This document shows positions 1 to 8,801 of a stretch of 64,000 nucleotides of DNA, piece after piece. The first letter of the stretch is position 1, and each line of letters begins with the position of its first letter. The DNA is taken from positions 7,911,826 to 7,975,825 of the forward strand of contig CM055115.1 in assembly GCA_029204225.1 (NCBI GenBank), read 5' to 3'. This DNA is from Diphasiastrum complanatum (taxonomy: Eukaryota; Streptophyta; Lycopodiopsida; Lycopodiales; Lycopodiaceae). The notes under the pieces were generated by a model, which was not told the DNA's origin, did no database searches, and saw nothing but the letters and a program-made list of their open reading frames with translations. A program made the position numbers and the translations under genes.

Positions 1-267
1 GAGATGTCTGAAATCCTGACCGAGGATAGTTGGTATGCACATCTTGTTAATAATACATTAATTGATAACCCCCTTGCACCAATCGGTAATCAAGGAATGG
101 GTGGTTATCCGAATTTGTCATTCCAAGAAGACTACAACCAGAAGAACAACTATTTCTAGGCAACAAAAGGACTGACATTGGAACAAGAAAATGAAGAGAA
201 TGAAGTCCGAGCCAAGGCTATTTTCCACAACAAGCCAGCTAGCCGAAAGCGACAAAGAAGGACATAA
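1..267 (+). pseudogene. C-terminal tail of an unrecognised coding sequence
   Basis: Frame 1 is open from the window edge to a TAA at 265-267 except for one TAG at 157-159. The predicted tail is hydrophilic and ends in a basic stretch (KPASRKRQRRT) that could be a nuclear localisation signal. It is followed at 298-308 by a purine run (GAGGAAGGGGA) and by an LTR-like start TGTGGAGTC at 311, so it is probably the last ORF of an LTR retrotransposon whose body lies left of the window. I do not recognise the protein family. The internal TAG suggests decay. Reading frame and stops are seen; the link to a retroelement is inferred. Confidence 0.35.
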
Positions 268-310
268 ATCAGATTGTTTGCGAGCTGCTGCACAGCTGAG
301 GAAGGGGATA

Positions 311-778
311 TGTGGAGTCTTATGATTTCACATTATCCAAATGTTGTCATATATTGTAAAAAAATTTCAATTTCCATGTATATAAAATGTGCTATAGTGC
401 CTAAATACATGTAAAGGCCTATTTCGCACTTTGTAAATTCATATTTTGAGTAGGAGTTGCGGCGTACTAAAGAGACGCAATAGAAGTTTAGAACCGACAT
501 TTGACGGTTCGTAAGCGACATTGAGGCTAAAGGACATTTCTATAAGGATAGCACTATGTGCCATTGTACATACACATTTCTAGGCAGAGCTGAGTATCAA
601 TAGGGAGCAAAGAGCAAGTTCTTATAGCTTGAACATTCTTTCCTTTTGTTATCTCTCACAGAATTACTTCTTATCATTTGTGTGAACACACTTTGTATGA
701 TCTGTGATTGATTGTGATACTGTTTTGTTTGCGTCACACACATTTCTTAAGTTAGACTGAATTTCAGTTACTCTAACA
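311..778 (+). mobile_element. Possible 3' LTR of the left-edge retroelement
   Basis: It starts TGTGGAGTC directly after a polypurine run and ends CTCTAACA, giving TG...CA ends and a length of 468 bp. No second LTR is visible, because the element body would lie left of the window, so the boundaries rest on the termini and the purine tract alone. Confidence 0.35.
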
Positions 779-1440
779 CGGATTTTCAGGCGACATCAGC
801 AAGTAATAATTCTGACTAATGTGCGCAGGGAATTAGCCGAAGCGGTTAAACATAACTTTTAGCAGAAACTCCTTCAACTCTGAATGAGCTATGCGTTCAG
901 ATAATGGGATTGATTGAGGCTCTGTCTTGTTTGCTTCTTGTGATAAAAACTAATTCTCTGTGTTTGATTAAGAAGAACTTTTAGCTAATGTGATTGTGCT
1001 TGATGAATCTAATTGCTAGTTGCTGTCAGTTCTGACTATTTTCCTAATGCCTGAAGAGTCTGAAAGATAAAGTTATTCTTACAATTACAGACCTTGACCA
1101 AATCGTTTTATCATTGGTGTTCCTGGATGCCAATTTACCCAAATATCTTTGGATAACCAGTTATGTTGCTGTAGTATTCATTGTGAACTTTATACACTCT
1201 AGTCTGTTTATCAGCATACATACATTTACCATGCAAAAGATAAGATTATTCTCTCTCTTGGGGAATGATCAAACCTTTTATATTACGTAATTCATTGATT
1301 TTGTGAAAATCTATAACGACTAGGCCACCACAAGTAGGTTACCGGTTATTAATCAGTTGAGCTTTATTGTTATAGAATCGGGGTTGTTTCAGTTTCTTCA
1401 AGGACTTTATGAGTCCAATCCTTTTTTTGGAAAGTATTGA
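779..1440. other. Non-coding stretch, nothing recognised
   Basis: AT-rich sequence without an ORF of note. No retroelement motif, tRNA or clear repeat was seen. It lies between a possible LTR and a decayed chromovirus. Confidence 0.5.
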
Positions 1441-1470
1441 CAACAAGTACTTTCAGGGGTCAATTTAAGT

Positions 1471-2646
1471 TTGCAAAATCCTTTGAATCAAGGAAAAACT
1501 GAAACGGATTACCTAATTCAAAACAGGATTTTGTTTCGTAAGGGAAAGGTGTGTGTACCGGAGAATGACACAATAAAGGCCCAAATCTTGCATGAGTGTC
1601 ATGATAGTCCATGCACAGGACATCCGGGTATACAAAGAACACTTGACTTAGTTCGAAGGCAATTTTGGTGGCCTAAGATAAAAAGTCAAGTAGAGGCCTA
1701 TGTACTTAAATGTACTAAATGCCAATTAAATAAAGCTGAGAGGCTAAAAGCTAGTGGCCTGTTACATCCTTTAGATATCTATGGATTTTGTGGTCGGGCT
1801 TCCACGTACAAGGAAGGGCCACGATTCGGTTTGGGTCATTGTTGATAGACTGTTTAATTTATCCCAACAAAAACTTAAAGCTTCAGAACTAGCTCAACTA
1901 TTTGTTGAGAAGCTTTTTCGACTATACGGGCTTGGCAGTCTGATTGGGAACAATACCTTTCACTGGTGGAATTTGCATATAATAGTGCAAAACATTTAGC
2001 GACCGGATTCAGCCCTTTCATGCTTATGTATGGTTTTCAACCTCGATCACCAATTAGTGTTGACATGAAAAACCTACGAGTGCAAGCCGCAGCTGATTTC
2101 CTTGCGGATATGCAAGAAATATTACAGCTGGCTAAAGATAGCATAAGAAGTGTCCAAGACAGGGCAAGGCACTATGCTGATCTATCTCGGAAGCAGAAGG
2201 TATTCATGGTCAATGACTGGGTGTTTTTGAGAGTCCCTAGTCACTCTAGGGGCTTGAAATCTGGTAAGTGTATAAAGTTGACGCCTAGGTATTGCGGTCA
2301 TTTTAAGGTTATCCAAGTGATAAACAAGGTCACATACAAACTAGACCTTCCAACTAACGTTGGAATTCATTCTGTTTTTCACGTTAGTAAGTTAAAACCC
2401 TCATTAGGGGTTGGGGAGACCCTGCTCCCTGTGGAAGATCTAGTGGAACTTCTTCGTGATGAGTTTGTAAGTGGACCACCTGAACTTGAGGCGATTGTTA
2501 AAAGCCAGCAAAAGACTCTATGGAGTAGAGGGCTTCGGGAATTTTTAGTCAGGTGGAGGGGCAAATCAGAAGAGGAGGATACCTGGGAAAAGGAGGCTGA
2601 TCTCCAGAAGAATTTTTCAAATTGTTCCCTACAAGCAAAAATTTAA
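1471..2646 (+). pseudogene. Ty3/gypsy chromovirus integrase plus chromodomain, internally deleted
   Basis: Three frames together encode the end of a chromovirus pol. Frame 1 (1471 on) holds the HHCC zinc finger of integrase (ILHECHD, GHPG, CTKCQ). Frame 2 (from 1781) holds the start of the core (MDFVVGLPRTRKGHDSVW). Frame 1 again (1966-2646) holds the end of the core (EFAYNSAKH), the GPY/F-like region and a C-terminal chromodomain (around ELEAIVK...FLVRWRGKSEEEDTWE). Most of the DDE core is gone: the sequence jumps from EKLFRLYG to SDWEQYLSLVEFAYN, removing the second catalytic Asp and the Glu. Chromodomains of this clade are known to steer insertion to particular chromatin. The copy cannot make active integrase. 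Confidence 0.85.
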
Positions 2647-2650
2647 GTTT

Positions 2651-2990
2651 AGGGGGAAGGAATGTTACATACCTATGTAACTAGTAGTACTTCAGACCCC
2701 TATTAGTCCATTAAGTGTTGGGGGCTACATGGAAAGGTACCCTTAGGATTAAGGGTATGTATCCTTGGATAAGGACAGTCAAGTGAATATACCTTAGTCA
2801 GAGGTATGAAGTCATGAGACCCTTGGATAAGGGTTACCCTTAGGATTAAGGGTAGGTGCCTTAGATAAAGGTACTAGTGTCCTTGATTAAGGGCAGGTAG
2901 GTGTCTATGCCTTGGATGGAGGTATGGAACCTAGAAAGGTCTTAGAAAGTCATTGAATGACTATATTTCTAAACCTTGGGCCTTAACCTT
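2651..2990 (+). mobile_element. Polypurine tract and start of chromovirus 3' LTR
   Basis: AGGGGGAAGG (2651-2660) is a polypurine tract just after the chromodomain ORF. The LTR begins TGTTACATACC at 2663 with a terminal stem (GTTACATA-CC-TATGTAAC). It contains a run of short stem-loops built on CCTTNGATNAAGG and is lost near 2990, where a minus-strand copia fragment begins. No end or target duplication is visible. Confidence 0.65.
2735..2930. repeat. Cluster of short CCTT/AAGG stem-loops in an LTR
   Basis: About seven small inverted repeats sit within 200 bp, among them ACCCTTAGGATTAAGGGT (2739-2756), ACCCTTGGATAAGGGT (2819-2834) and TACCCTTAGGATTAAGGGTA (2835-2854), with weaker ones between. 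They are diverged copies of one unit and lie in the LTR start. Confidence 0.7.
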
Positions 2991-2998
2991 GAACCATA

Positions 2999-3596
2999 TC
3001 ACTTTATTGGTCTTGGACCAGAGTATACAAGCACAACTTGGGCAATGGGTCCTAGTAGGGACCAAGTACATCTTGTGAAGTCATCAATAAAGGTGACAAA
3101 ACATGTTGCACCACCAATACTTTTAGAAGAAGAAAAATGAACATCCAAGTGTATAAGCTCCAAAGGATGAGTGGTCTTGATAAAAGACTTTTGATATGGC
3201 TTTCTATGTGATTTTGCAATAGCACAAGCCTCACAAGGCTTGAAATCTTTGGAAATTGATTTTGGAAGGCCAATAGCCTTCTCTTTCTTGACCATAGAAG
3301 ACATAGACTTAAAGTTAGGATGCCCTCACGGTTTATGCCACAACTCCTCCTTAGATAAAAGAGCAACTTCACAAAAGTTTGCATTCTCAAATGAATTCAA
3401 CTTGAAAATTCCACCATATCTAGATCCATTAGCAAGGACCTCATCATTTTTCTTGATAAAGCAAGTATTGGAATTGAACTTTACATCACAACCACTATCA
3501 AGCAACTTTCCAACACTAATCAAGTTCTTTGTAAGTTTAGGAATAAAAAGAACATTAGAAAGTACAAGAACTTCACTTGTAGAGAGAGAGCGTTGA
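2999..3596 (-). pseudogene. Ty1/copia fragment: GAG-pre-integrase and integrase start
   Basis: Minus-strand frame with one in-frame TGA at 3326-3328, inside ELWHKP*GHPNFKS. Upstream of the stop is the copia spacer between protease and integrase (VLFIPKLTKNLISVGKLLDSG). Downstream are the zinc-finger cysteines (CEACAIAKSH) and the start of the core (ELIHLDVHFSS, FVTFIDDFTRCTW). Protease, the rest of integrase and RT are absent. It abuts a truncated chromovirus LTR on one side and a 16-bp tandem repeat on the other, so both ends are breakpoints. A dead fragment. Confidence 0.8.
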
Positions 3597-3730
3597 GCGA
3601 ACCTGTGGACAAGCGAATCTGTGGACAAGCAAACCTGTGGATAGGCAAATCCGTGGGTAAGCAAATTTGTGGGCAACCTAATCTAGAATGCGTGATTCAG
3701 CAAAACCACAGGAGGCGAATCTATGGGCAA
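3597..3730 (+). repeat. 16-bp tandem repeat (GCGAAYCTGTGGACAA)
   Basis: Five head-to-tail 16-bp units run from 3597 to 3676 with 0-5 changes each: GCGAACCTGTGGACAA, GCGAATCTGTGGACAA, GCAAACCTGTGGATAG, GCAAATCCGTGGGTAA, GCAAATTTGTGGGCAA. A sixth unit stands alone at 3715-3730. Sequence beyond it keeps partial echoes (GTGGGCAACGTGAT). Confidence 0.85.
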
Positions 3731-4069
3731 CGTGATCCATAAGGCGCGATCCCGCAGAACACCAAGATGAGCGTTGAGTGGCAAGTGAGTTCCAACAGTG
3801 TGGGCAACGTGATGAAACAGCACATTGAAATGTTGAAACAGCCGCGATCCAGAAGTACATGATCCAAAAGTACAGCCTGAGTGATGAGCGGCAGGCGCGA
3901 TTCTCCAAAAGCTGAATGAGCTATGGAACGTGAGCTTGAACTGAATGAGTTGTGGAACGAGGAACGAGCAGGAGGTGGGCGGAGAAGGAGCATGTTGTGG
4001 AAGGAGAAGAAAGTGGGCGGCGGAAGAGTACTCAGAGGATGAAGCAATAGGGTTTAGGTCAGGTCGTGA

Positions 4070-4680
4070 AGGCTTTGTTTTTTTTAGTTTTGTTTGCATC
4101 TAGTTTTTTGAATTGGCTTGTTGGGTTTTGGGCATAGGTTTGTTGGGTTTTCGAATGTGGTTTTGGGTTGTTTTGTTGGGGGTTTGTGTTTTTTTTGGTT
4201 GAATGGGCTTCGAACATGCTGTTGGGTTGTTTGTTGGGAGTTTGTGTTTTTTTTTGGTTGAATGGGCTTGTTTGGGTTTTTAGCATGGGTTTGTGTTTTT
4301 TTTTTGGTAATGGGTTTGGGCTTTTGAATGGGTCTTTTGCATGGGCTTGTGGGGTTTTTGAATGGGTTTTGTGGGTCTTTTGCATGGGCTTTTGGGGTTT
4401 TTATGGGCATGTGGGTGTTTTTTTTTTGCATTGTGGGTTTTCGAATGTGGTTTTGGGCTGTTTAGTTGGGGGTTTGTGTTTTGTTTTTGGGTTGAATGGG
4501 CTTGTTTGGGTTTTTAGCATGGGTTTGTGGGTCATCAAACATGCTTTTGGGTTGTTTGTTGGGGGTTTTGTATGGGCTTTTGGGTCTTTTTCATGGGCTA
4601 ATGGGCATGTGGTTTTTTTTTTGGTGTTTTTTTTTGCATTGGGGTGTGCCAAAATAGGGAGGAGGAGGTCGGGACCAAAA
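4070..4680. repeat. G/T-rich strand-asymmetric degenerate repeat array
   Basis: About 600 bp in which the + strand is nearly all G and T. Degenerate units include TTGGGTTTT, GGTTGAATGGGCTTG and AGCATGGGTTTGTG, recurring at irregular spacing of very roughly 90 bp. Dozens of GGG runs on one strand make G-quadruplex formation plausible. The long ORFs here on both strands are products of the low complexity, not genes. Confidence 0.8.
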
Positions 4681-4727
4681 AAAAAAAATGGCGAATGATC
4701 AGAGAGTGGAAAAGCATCATGTGGTAT

Positions 4728-5400
4728 AATAGCTTGAATCCTAAACTTTTAGGATTTGGATAAAGCATTTTAGATATTGTTGTGTAAAAATATTTTGTAG
4801 CTTGAAAATTTGGAAATTAGTTTGTTGTAAGTTTTCAATACACATTTTAATGTTAGAAGAAATTGATTAGATTTGTGATTTGATTTTTCTTTTTCTCTTT
4901 TGTATGCATGCAAGTGCAAAATATCAAACATTAAACGGATCTGTCAGGGCATCACAAAATTATAATTGGATAAAGATTGGGTGTTATTGATAAACATTTA
5001 TTGGTGAATGTATTGTGTAGCTCAAGAAAAAACAAAACAAAATAGAACAAAAAAAAAATGCAAAATATGGGCTTTGAACATATTTGAGTATTTACTAATG
5101 AGATCATGGTCAAAAGATAAAGTTCAACTTGCGAAAACTTCTTCAATGTAAACTTTCAATAGCAAAGTAGGTCATTGATGAAAGGATGTTTTGGTTGTAA
5201 TTGTAGTCATAGTTGAATTTAATTTTGTTTTGTGATATGATTTATGTTTTGGTTATGAGTTATGCATTTGATAATAGCATGAATAAAGCATTTTATATAT
5301 TGTTGTGAGAATTTTTTGTGTAATTTTTTTGTACTTGAAAATTAGTTTGTCGCAAGTTTTTAATAGACATTTTACTGTTAGAAGAAATAGAAAAGATTCA
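4728..5400 (+). repeat. Diverged direct repeat pair in AT-rich DNA
   Basis: The segment at about 4728-4866 (AATAGCTTGAAT...GATAAAGCATTTTA...GAAAATT...GTTAGAAGAAAT) recurs, diverged, at about 5272-5390. Both copies share the order ATAAAGCATTTTA, ATATTGTTGTG, TTGAAAATT, AGTTTGT, CAAGTTTT, ACATTTTA, GTTAGAAGAAAT. No coding content. Probably an old non-coding repeat. Confidence 0.5.
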
Positions 5401-6441
5401 TAATTTTAAGTCTATGAAAAGGATTTATGTTTTGAAAATTTATGCATTTTGGTAATTATTATAATTATGTTGTATTGGAGAACATAATCCACGATAGATT
5501 ATAGGTGAGATTATTGAGTTTGTGATTGTGCCATGTGATTATATTTTGACTTTTTGTGAAGATTAAAAGAATGTAGAAGAATAGATGGTTCTTATTTTGA
5601 CCAATAAATATGTTTGAAATTTTGGAATTTTATAGTTGTCAAGGATTTGTGATCAGTATTCTGAATATTTAATATTCACGATCAATATTCACAAGAAATC
5701 GCAATAATCAGTTGATTTTGTTTCATCGTTTTTATCCATATATATCGCTTTCATTTTCTGTTGTTTGACAAGATATGTGGTTCTATGGTTGTTGTTGGCT
5801 CTTTACTTCTACTTTGTCGTCAATATTTGTTTGTATAATGATGATTTTCATTGTTCCAATTGGATTGATGCATATGACAATTGCTTAAATTGTTGTTGTT
5901 GAATCATTGTCACAATAATATACTACAAACTTGTAATTCATGCATTTGGAAAACCAAAACAAACATAAGCTGTCACATTGTATCTGCGATTGATTGTTGT
6001 TGTTGGTAAGAAGTTTTATGTATGTATCAAATGATGTGATTTCCTCATATTGGATTTTTAAATTGGATCGTTTTTGTAGTGTCTTTTCCAAATCGAAGCA
6101 TTACAGTCATTTTCTCTTAAACTTACCAAAAAGCATTGCATACCATTTGGCTGAAGTTGGCTTGCGCCAACGTGATGATTCAAAAAAAATGAAAAGACAT
6201 TGAAAATGTCATGGTTGATTTGATAAATAGAAAAAAAAGTCTAGGTCTATATTGTCTCTTGGTCCATAGCCATTTGTGCAAATATTGCTGGCCATTGTGC
6301 TTGTAAAAGAAAAAATACTATGCTTTTCAAGCTAAGAAGAAAATAAGAAAACTTAACAATTGAATTGACTATACTGATACCTTGTCTAATTCAGTATTTG
6401 CTTTGATCTACTATGACTAATTTATTCACGTATCTCATAAT
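5400..6441. other. AT-rich stretch, nothing recognised
   Basis: No ORF with a family signature, no LTR termini and no tRNA-like structure seen. Short ORFs here are chance. Confidence 0.5.
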
Positions 6442-7088
6442 TGTTGGGGTTATTCCCGACGAATTGTAAATAAATAATATTGGCCAATAAAATGTGTTGC
6501 GAGGGCATGGCATCCTGCGTGTAGAAGCCCATGGCCCAATGAGCACGCAAGTTAAGTTGTAGATAAAATAATAGACTTGGGCCCTTTGTAATTAAAATAA
6601 AACTTGAGGCCCAAAGTCATGTGAAAAATGCAAAAATTATGCTTGGTCAAGGCCAAAATCATGTATATAGGATAAACACACATGTGTGGAGCCTGTTCCC
6701 ACGTGTGAAATTAGTGTACTTGTCATGTACCATAATCATATATGTTGTACATATGACTTAATTCAAGTTCTAGTGGCTAAAAAGGCCAAAAACTAGTTTT
6801 CTAGATATATGACACATGGCATCAATCTATTGATTGCATGAGCCAAATACTTTGGATAGGTGTCACATCTCATGTGTAGAGGACAGCTCACACGTGTGGA
6901 AAAAGCTGAAGTAGGCGAGTTTCTGCTTCTAGAAGATTTCTATGAAGATCTCCATATAGTAGGAAATTGGACCAAAAATGTCCAAAATAGAAAGTTTGTT
7001 CCAAGTGTCAAAATTGCGTGATAATGACAAAGCATCCTCACACGTGTGAGATCTTATGCATGATCAGTACCTCGAGCTCCAAGAAGTG

Positions 7089-7096
7089 TATATATA
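7089..7096 (+). promoter_or_regulatory. TATA box of LTR-like block
   Basis: TATATATA followed by AGAAGCATATTTGG. It lies about 165 bp upstream of the palindrome at 7251, the same order as in the family B LTRs. Confidence 0.45.
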
Positions 7097-7250
7097 GAAG
7101 CATATTTGGCCACAATCAATATGAAACATCAATCTTGATTTTGGAAGCAATTTTGTGTAATTTTCTCTACTTGTCTACATTTGGTTTGATTGTTTTGAGG
7201 TTCTATCATAGTGTACTTTATTTTCAGATTGGAGTCCGTACTCTGACAGG

Positions 7251-7268
7251 GTTTCACACGTGTGAAAC
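7251..7268. promoter_or_regulatory. 18-bp perfect palindrome with G-box core
   Basis: GTTTCACACGTGTGAAAC is its own reverse complement and contains CACGTG, the core bound by plant bZIP and bHLH factors. Closely related palindromes occur in at least four other LTR contexts in the window. Confidence 0.6.
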
Positions 7269-7618
7269 CAGCAAGTACATTTACCTTCATTAAATGATTG
7301 TTCTTGTTAGGATTTTATGTCTAGAATTGATCTAGATTGATCTTAATCTTATGTAGATTGATAGAGCAAGTAAATCTAACATCCAATCCCTCTTGAGGAT
7401 CAAATTAGGATCCACTCTTGGTCCATTTTGTACTTTTTCCACAAGTCAATTTTAAACTTAGAGTTTACTTTTTAGAGTTGGGTCCAATTTTGGACTCACA
7501 TGATTCTTGTGATTTCTAATGTACTTTTTGTGGACCCTTGGATCAAGTTGGGTCCAAGATGAATGGATACGATCAATGTAAATATTAGCCAATAGGATTT
7601 TGGGGCAAGGGCCTTCTC

Positions 7619-8146
7619 CATGGAGCAGCCACAAGGGTTCATCAAGCATGGAATGGAGAACAAAGTATGCCATCTCCAAAGAAGCATCTATGGCTTGAAG
7701 CAAGCCTCGAGATCTTGGAATTCAAGACTACATTGCTATCTTATTTCACTTTCTTTTGTTCAAAGTGAATATGATCCTACTCTTTACATTAAGTTTGATG
7801 ATGTTGGTATTGTACTTTTACTCATTTATGTAGATGACATCATCATTAGTGGAAATAGTGTTGATGGTATTGAAAAAATCAAGATAGATCTATCCTTAGA
7901 TTTCAAGATGGTAGATCTAGGGTGTCTTCACTTCATCTTAGGCATAGAAGTACTTAGAGGGTCTGATTTTATCTTTATAAGTCAAGTAAACTATGCTCAA
8001 AGTCTTTTGAAGAAGTTTAAGATGGAAGTATGCAAAAGTGTTGACACACCAATGGAGCAAGATGTAAAAGTGCCAAATGAAGATGATGAAAGATCCTTCA
8101 TGGACATCACTTTGTTTAGGCAACTTATAGGTTCCTTAATGTGGAT
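7619..8146 (+). pseudogene. Copia family B reverse transcriptase, part 1, interrupted by element A
   Basis: Open frame for the second half of copia RT: MEQPQGF, SIYGLKQASRSW, catalytic YVDD in LLLIYVDDIIISG, LHFILGIEVLR, and TPMEQDVK to RQLIGSLMW. It is broken at 8146 by the insertion of element A and continues at 14579 (WITITRPDLSFSVCRLSQ), which proves the interruption. The first ~130 bp (7619-7749) are almost identical to the end of the second B copy at 23133-23262, with CAG here where that copy has TAG. Sequence left of 7619 is not copia, so the 5' part of this copy is missing. Confidence 0.85.
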
Positions 8147-8801
8147 TGTGAAAAATACAGATCCTAAGTGGATCTAAACTCCAAGATCATTGGCTTGAAT
8201 GCTTGCACTCCAAACTACATAAGCTAGGAATTGGCAACACATTCTATGCTACCTAGAATGCAAAGAACTTGATCAAAAAGCATTTATCACAAATGGAAAC
8301 TTCCATAAACATCAAGTGCGGCCCAAAATAGCATTATACAGTCCATAATACATCAGCCTATCACTTTTGGAAAGCACCTAAGATCATACACAATAGCTTG
8401 AAGACAATACACACAACAATGCTCTCAATGGAGGAAGAAACAATGACAATGATCTATTGATCTCAATGAAGCATACAAAAGGTTTCTCCAACCTGTTCTC
8501 CACGACTTCCCTACTATTTATGGATGAGGAAGATGACTCTCTCTCCTCTCTCTAGAAGGTACTTGACCCTAGATATTCCCTATATAGGAAAAATAGCTAA
8601 AAATGGCTTATATGACCAAAATACATCAAAATGGTCTCATTTTGAAGGGTATGAAGTTTGACACTTCATCATACTGAAAAAATACAGTAAATAAAAACAT
8701 TGTGGCCTGGTTCACACGTGTGAAACTCCAGAACCAAAACTATTTACAATTTTAGCCAATTTAGGCCTCAAACTAGCTAGGAAATATTGACAATTTTCAC
8801 A
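8147..8801 (-). repeat. 3' LTR of element A
   Basis: 655 bp, with ends TGTGAAAA...TTTTCACA forming an inverted repeat of about 8 bp. On the minus strand it begins right after the purine tract GAAGAGGGAG. It contains a TATA-like CTATATAGG near 8580 (minus strand) and the palindrome TTCACACGTGTGAA at 8711-8724, upstream of that TATA. Confidence 0.95.
8711..8724. promoter_or_regulatory. G-box palindrome in element A 3' LTR
   Basis: TTCACACGTGTGAA, a perfect 14-bp palindrome, repeated identically at 14488-14501 in the 5' LTR. Relative to the minus-strand TATA-like site it is about 130 bp upstream, in U3, where it could act as a transcription factor site. Confidence 0.55.

Larger units (their letters stand above)
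6442..7382 (+). mobile_element. LTR-like block with TATA box and CACGTG palindromes
   Basis: The block starts TGTTGGGG and may end CTAACA. It carries TATATATA at 7089-7096, then CAATCAATATG and CCGTACT, then the 18-bp palindrome GTTTCACACGTGTGAAAC at 7251-7268. This order matches the family B LTR at 14725-15407, though the sequences differ. Further CACGTG sites lie at 6700, 6889-6898 and 7037-7050. The flanking five bases differ (ATAAT and TCCAA), and no tRNA primer site follows, so exact ends and solo-LTR status are unproven. Confidence 0.5.

Noticed and set aside
3597-3730. Possible CRISPR-like array
   Set aside because: Units are head-to-tail 16-bp repeats without spacers, in plant DNA; a minisatellite.
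4059-4698. Long ORFs on both strands in the G/T-rich array
   Set aside because: Low-complexity composition (Phe/Gly/Val/Trp on +, Lys/Pro/Thr/Asn on -) with no domain; they follow from the lack of stops in such repeats.
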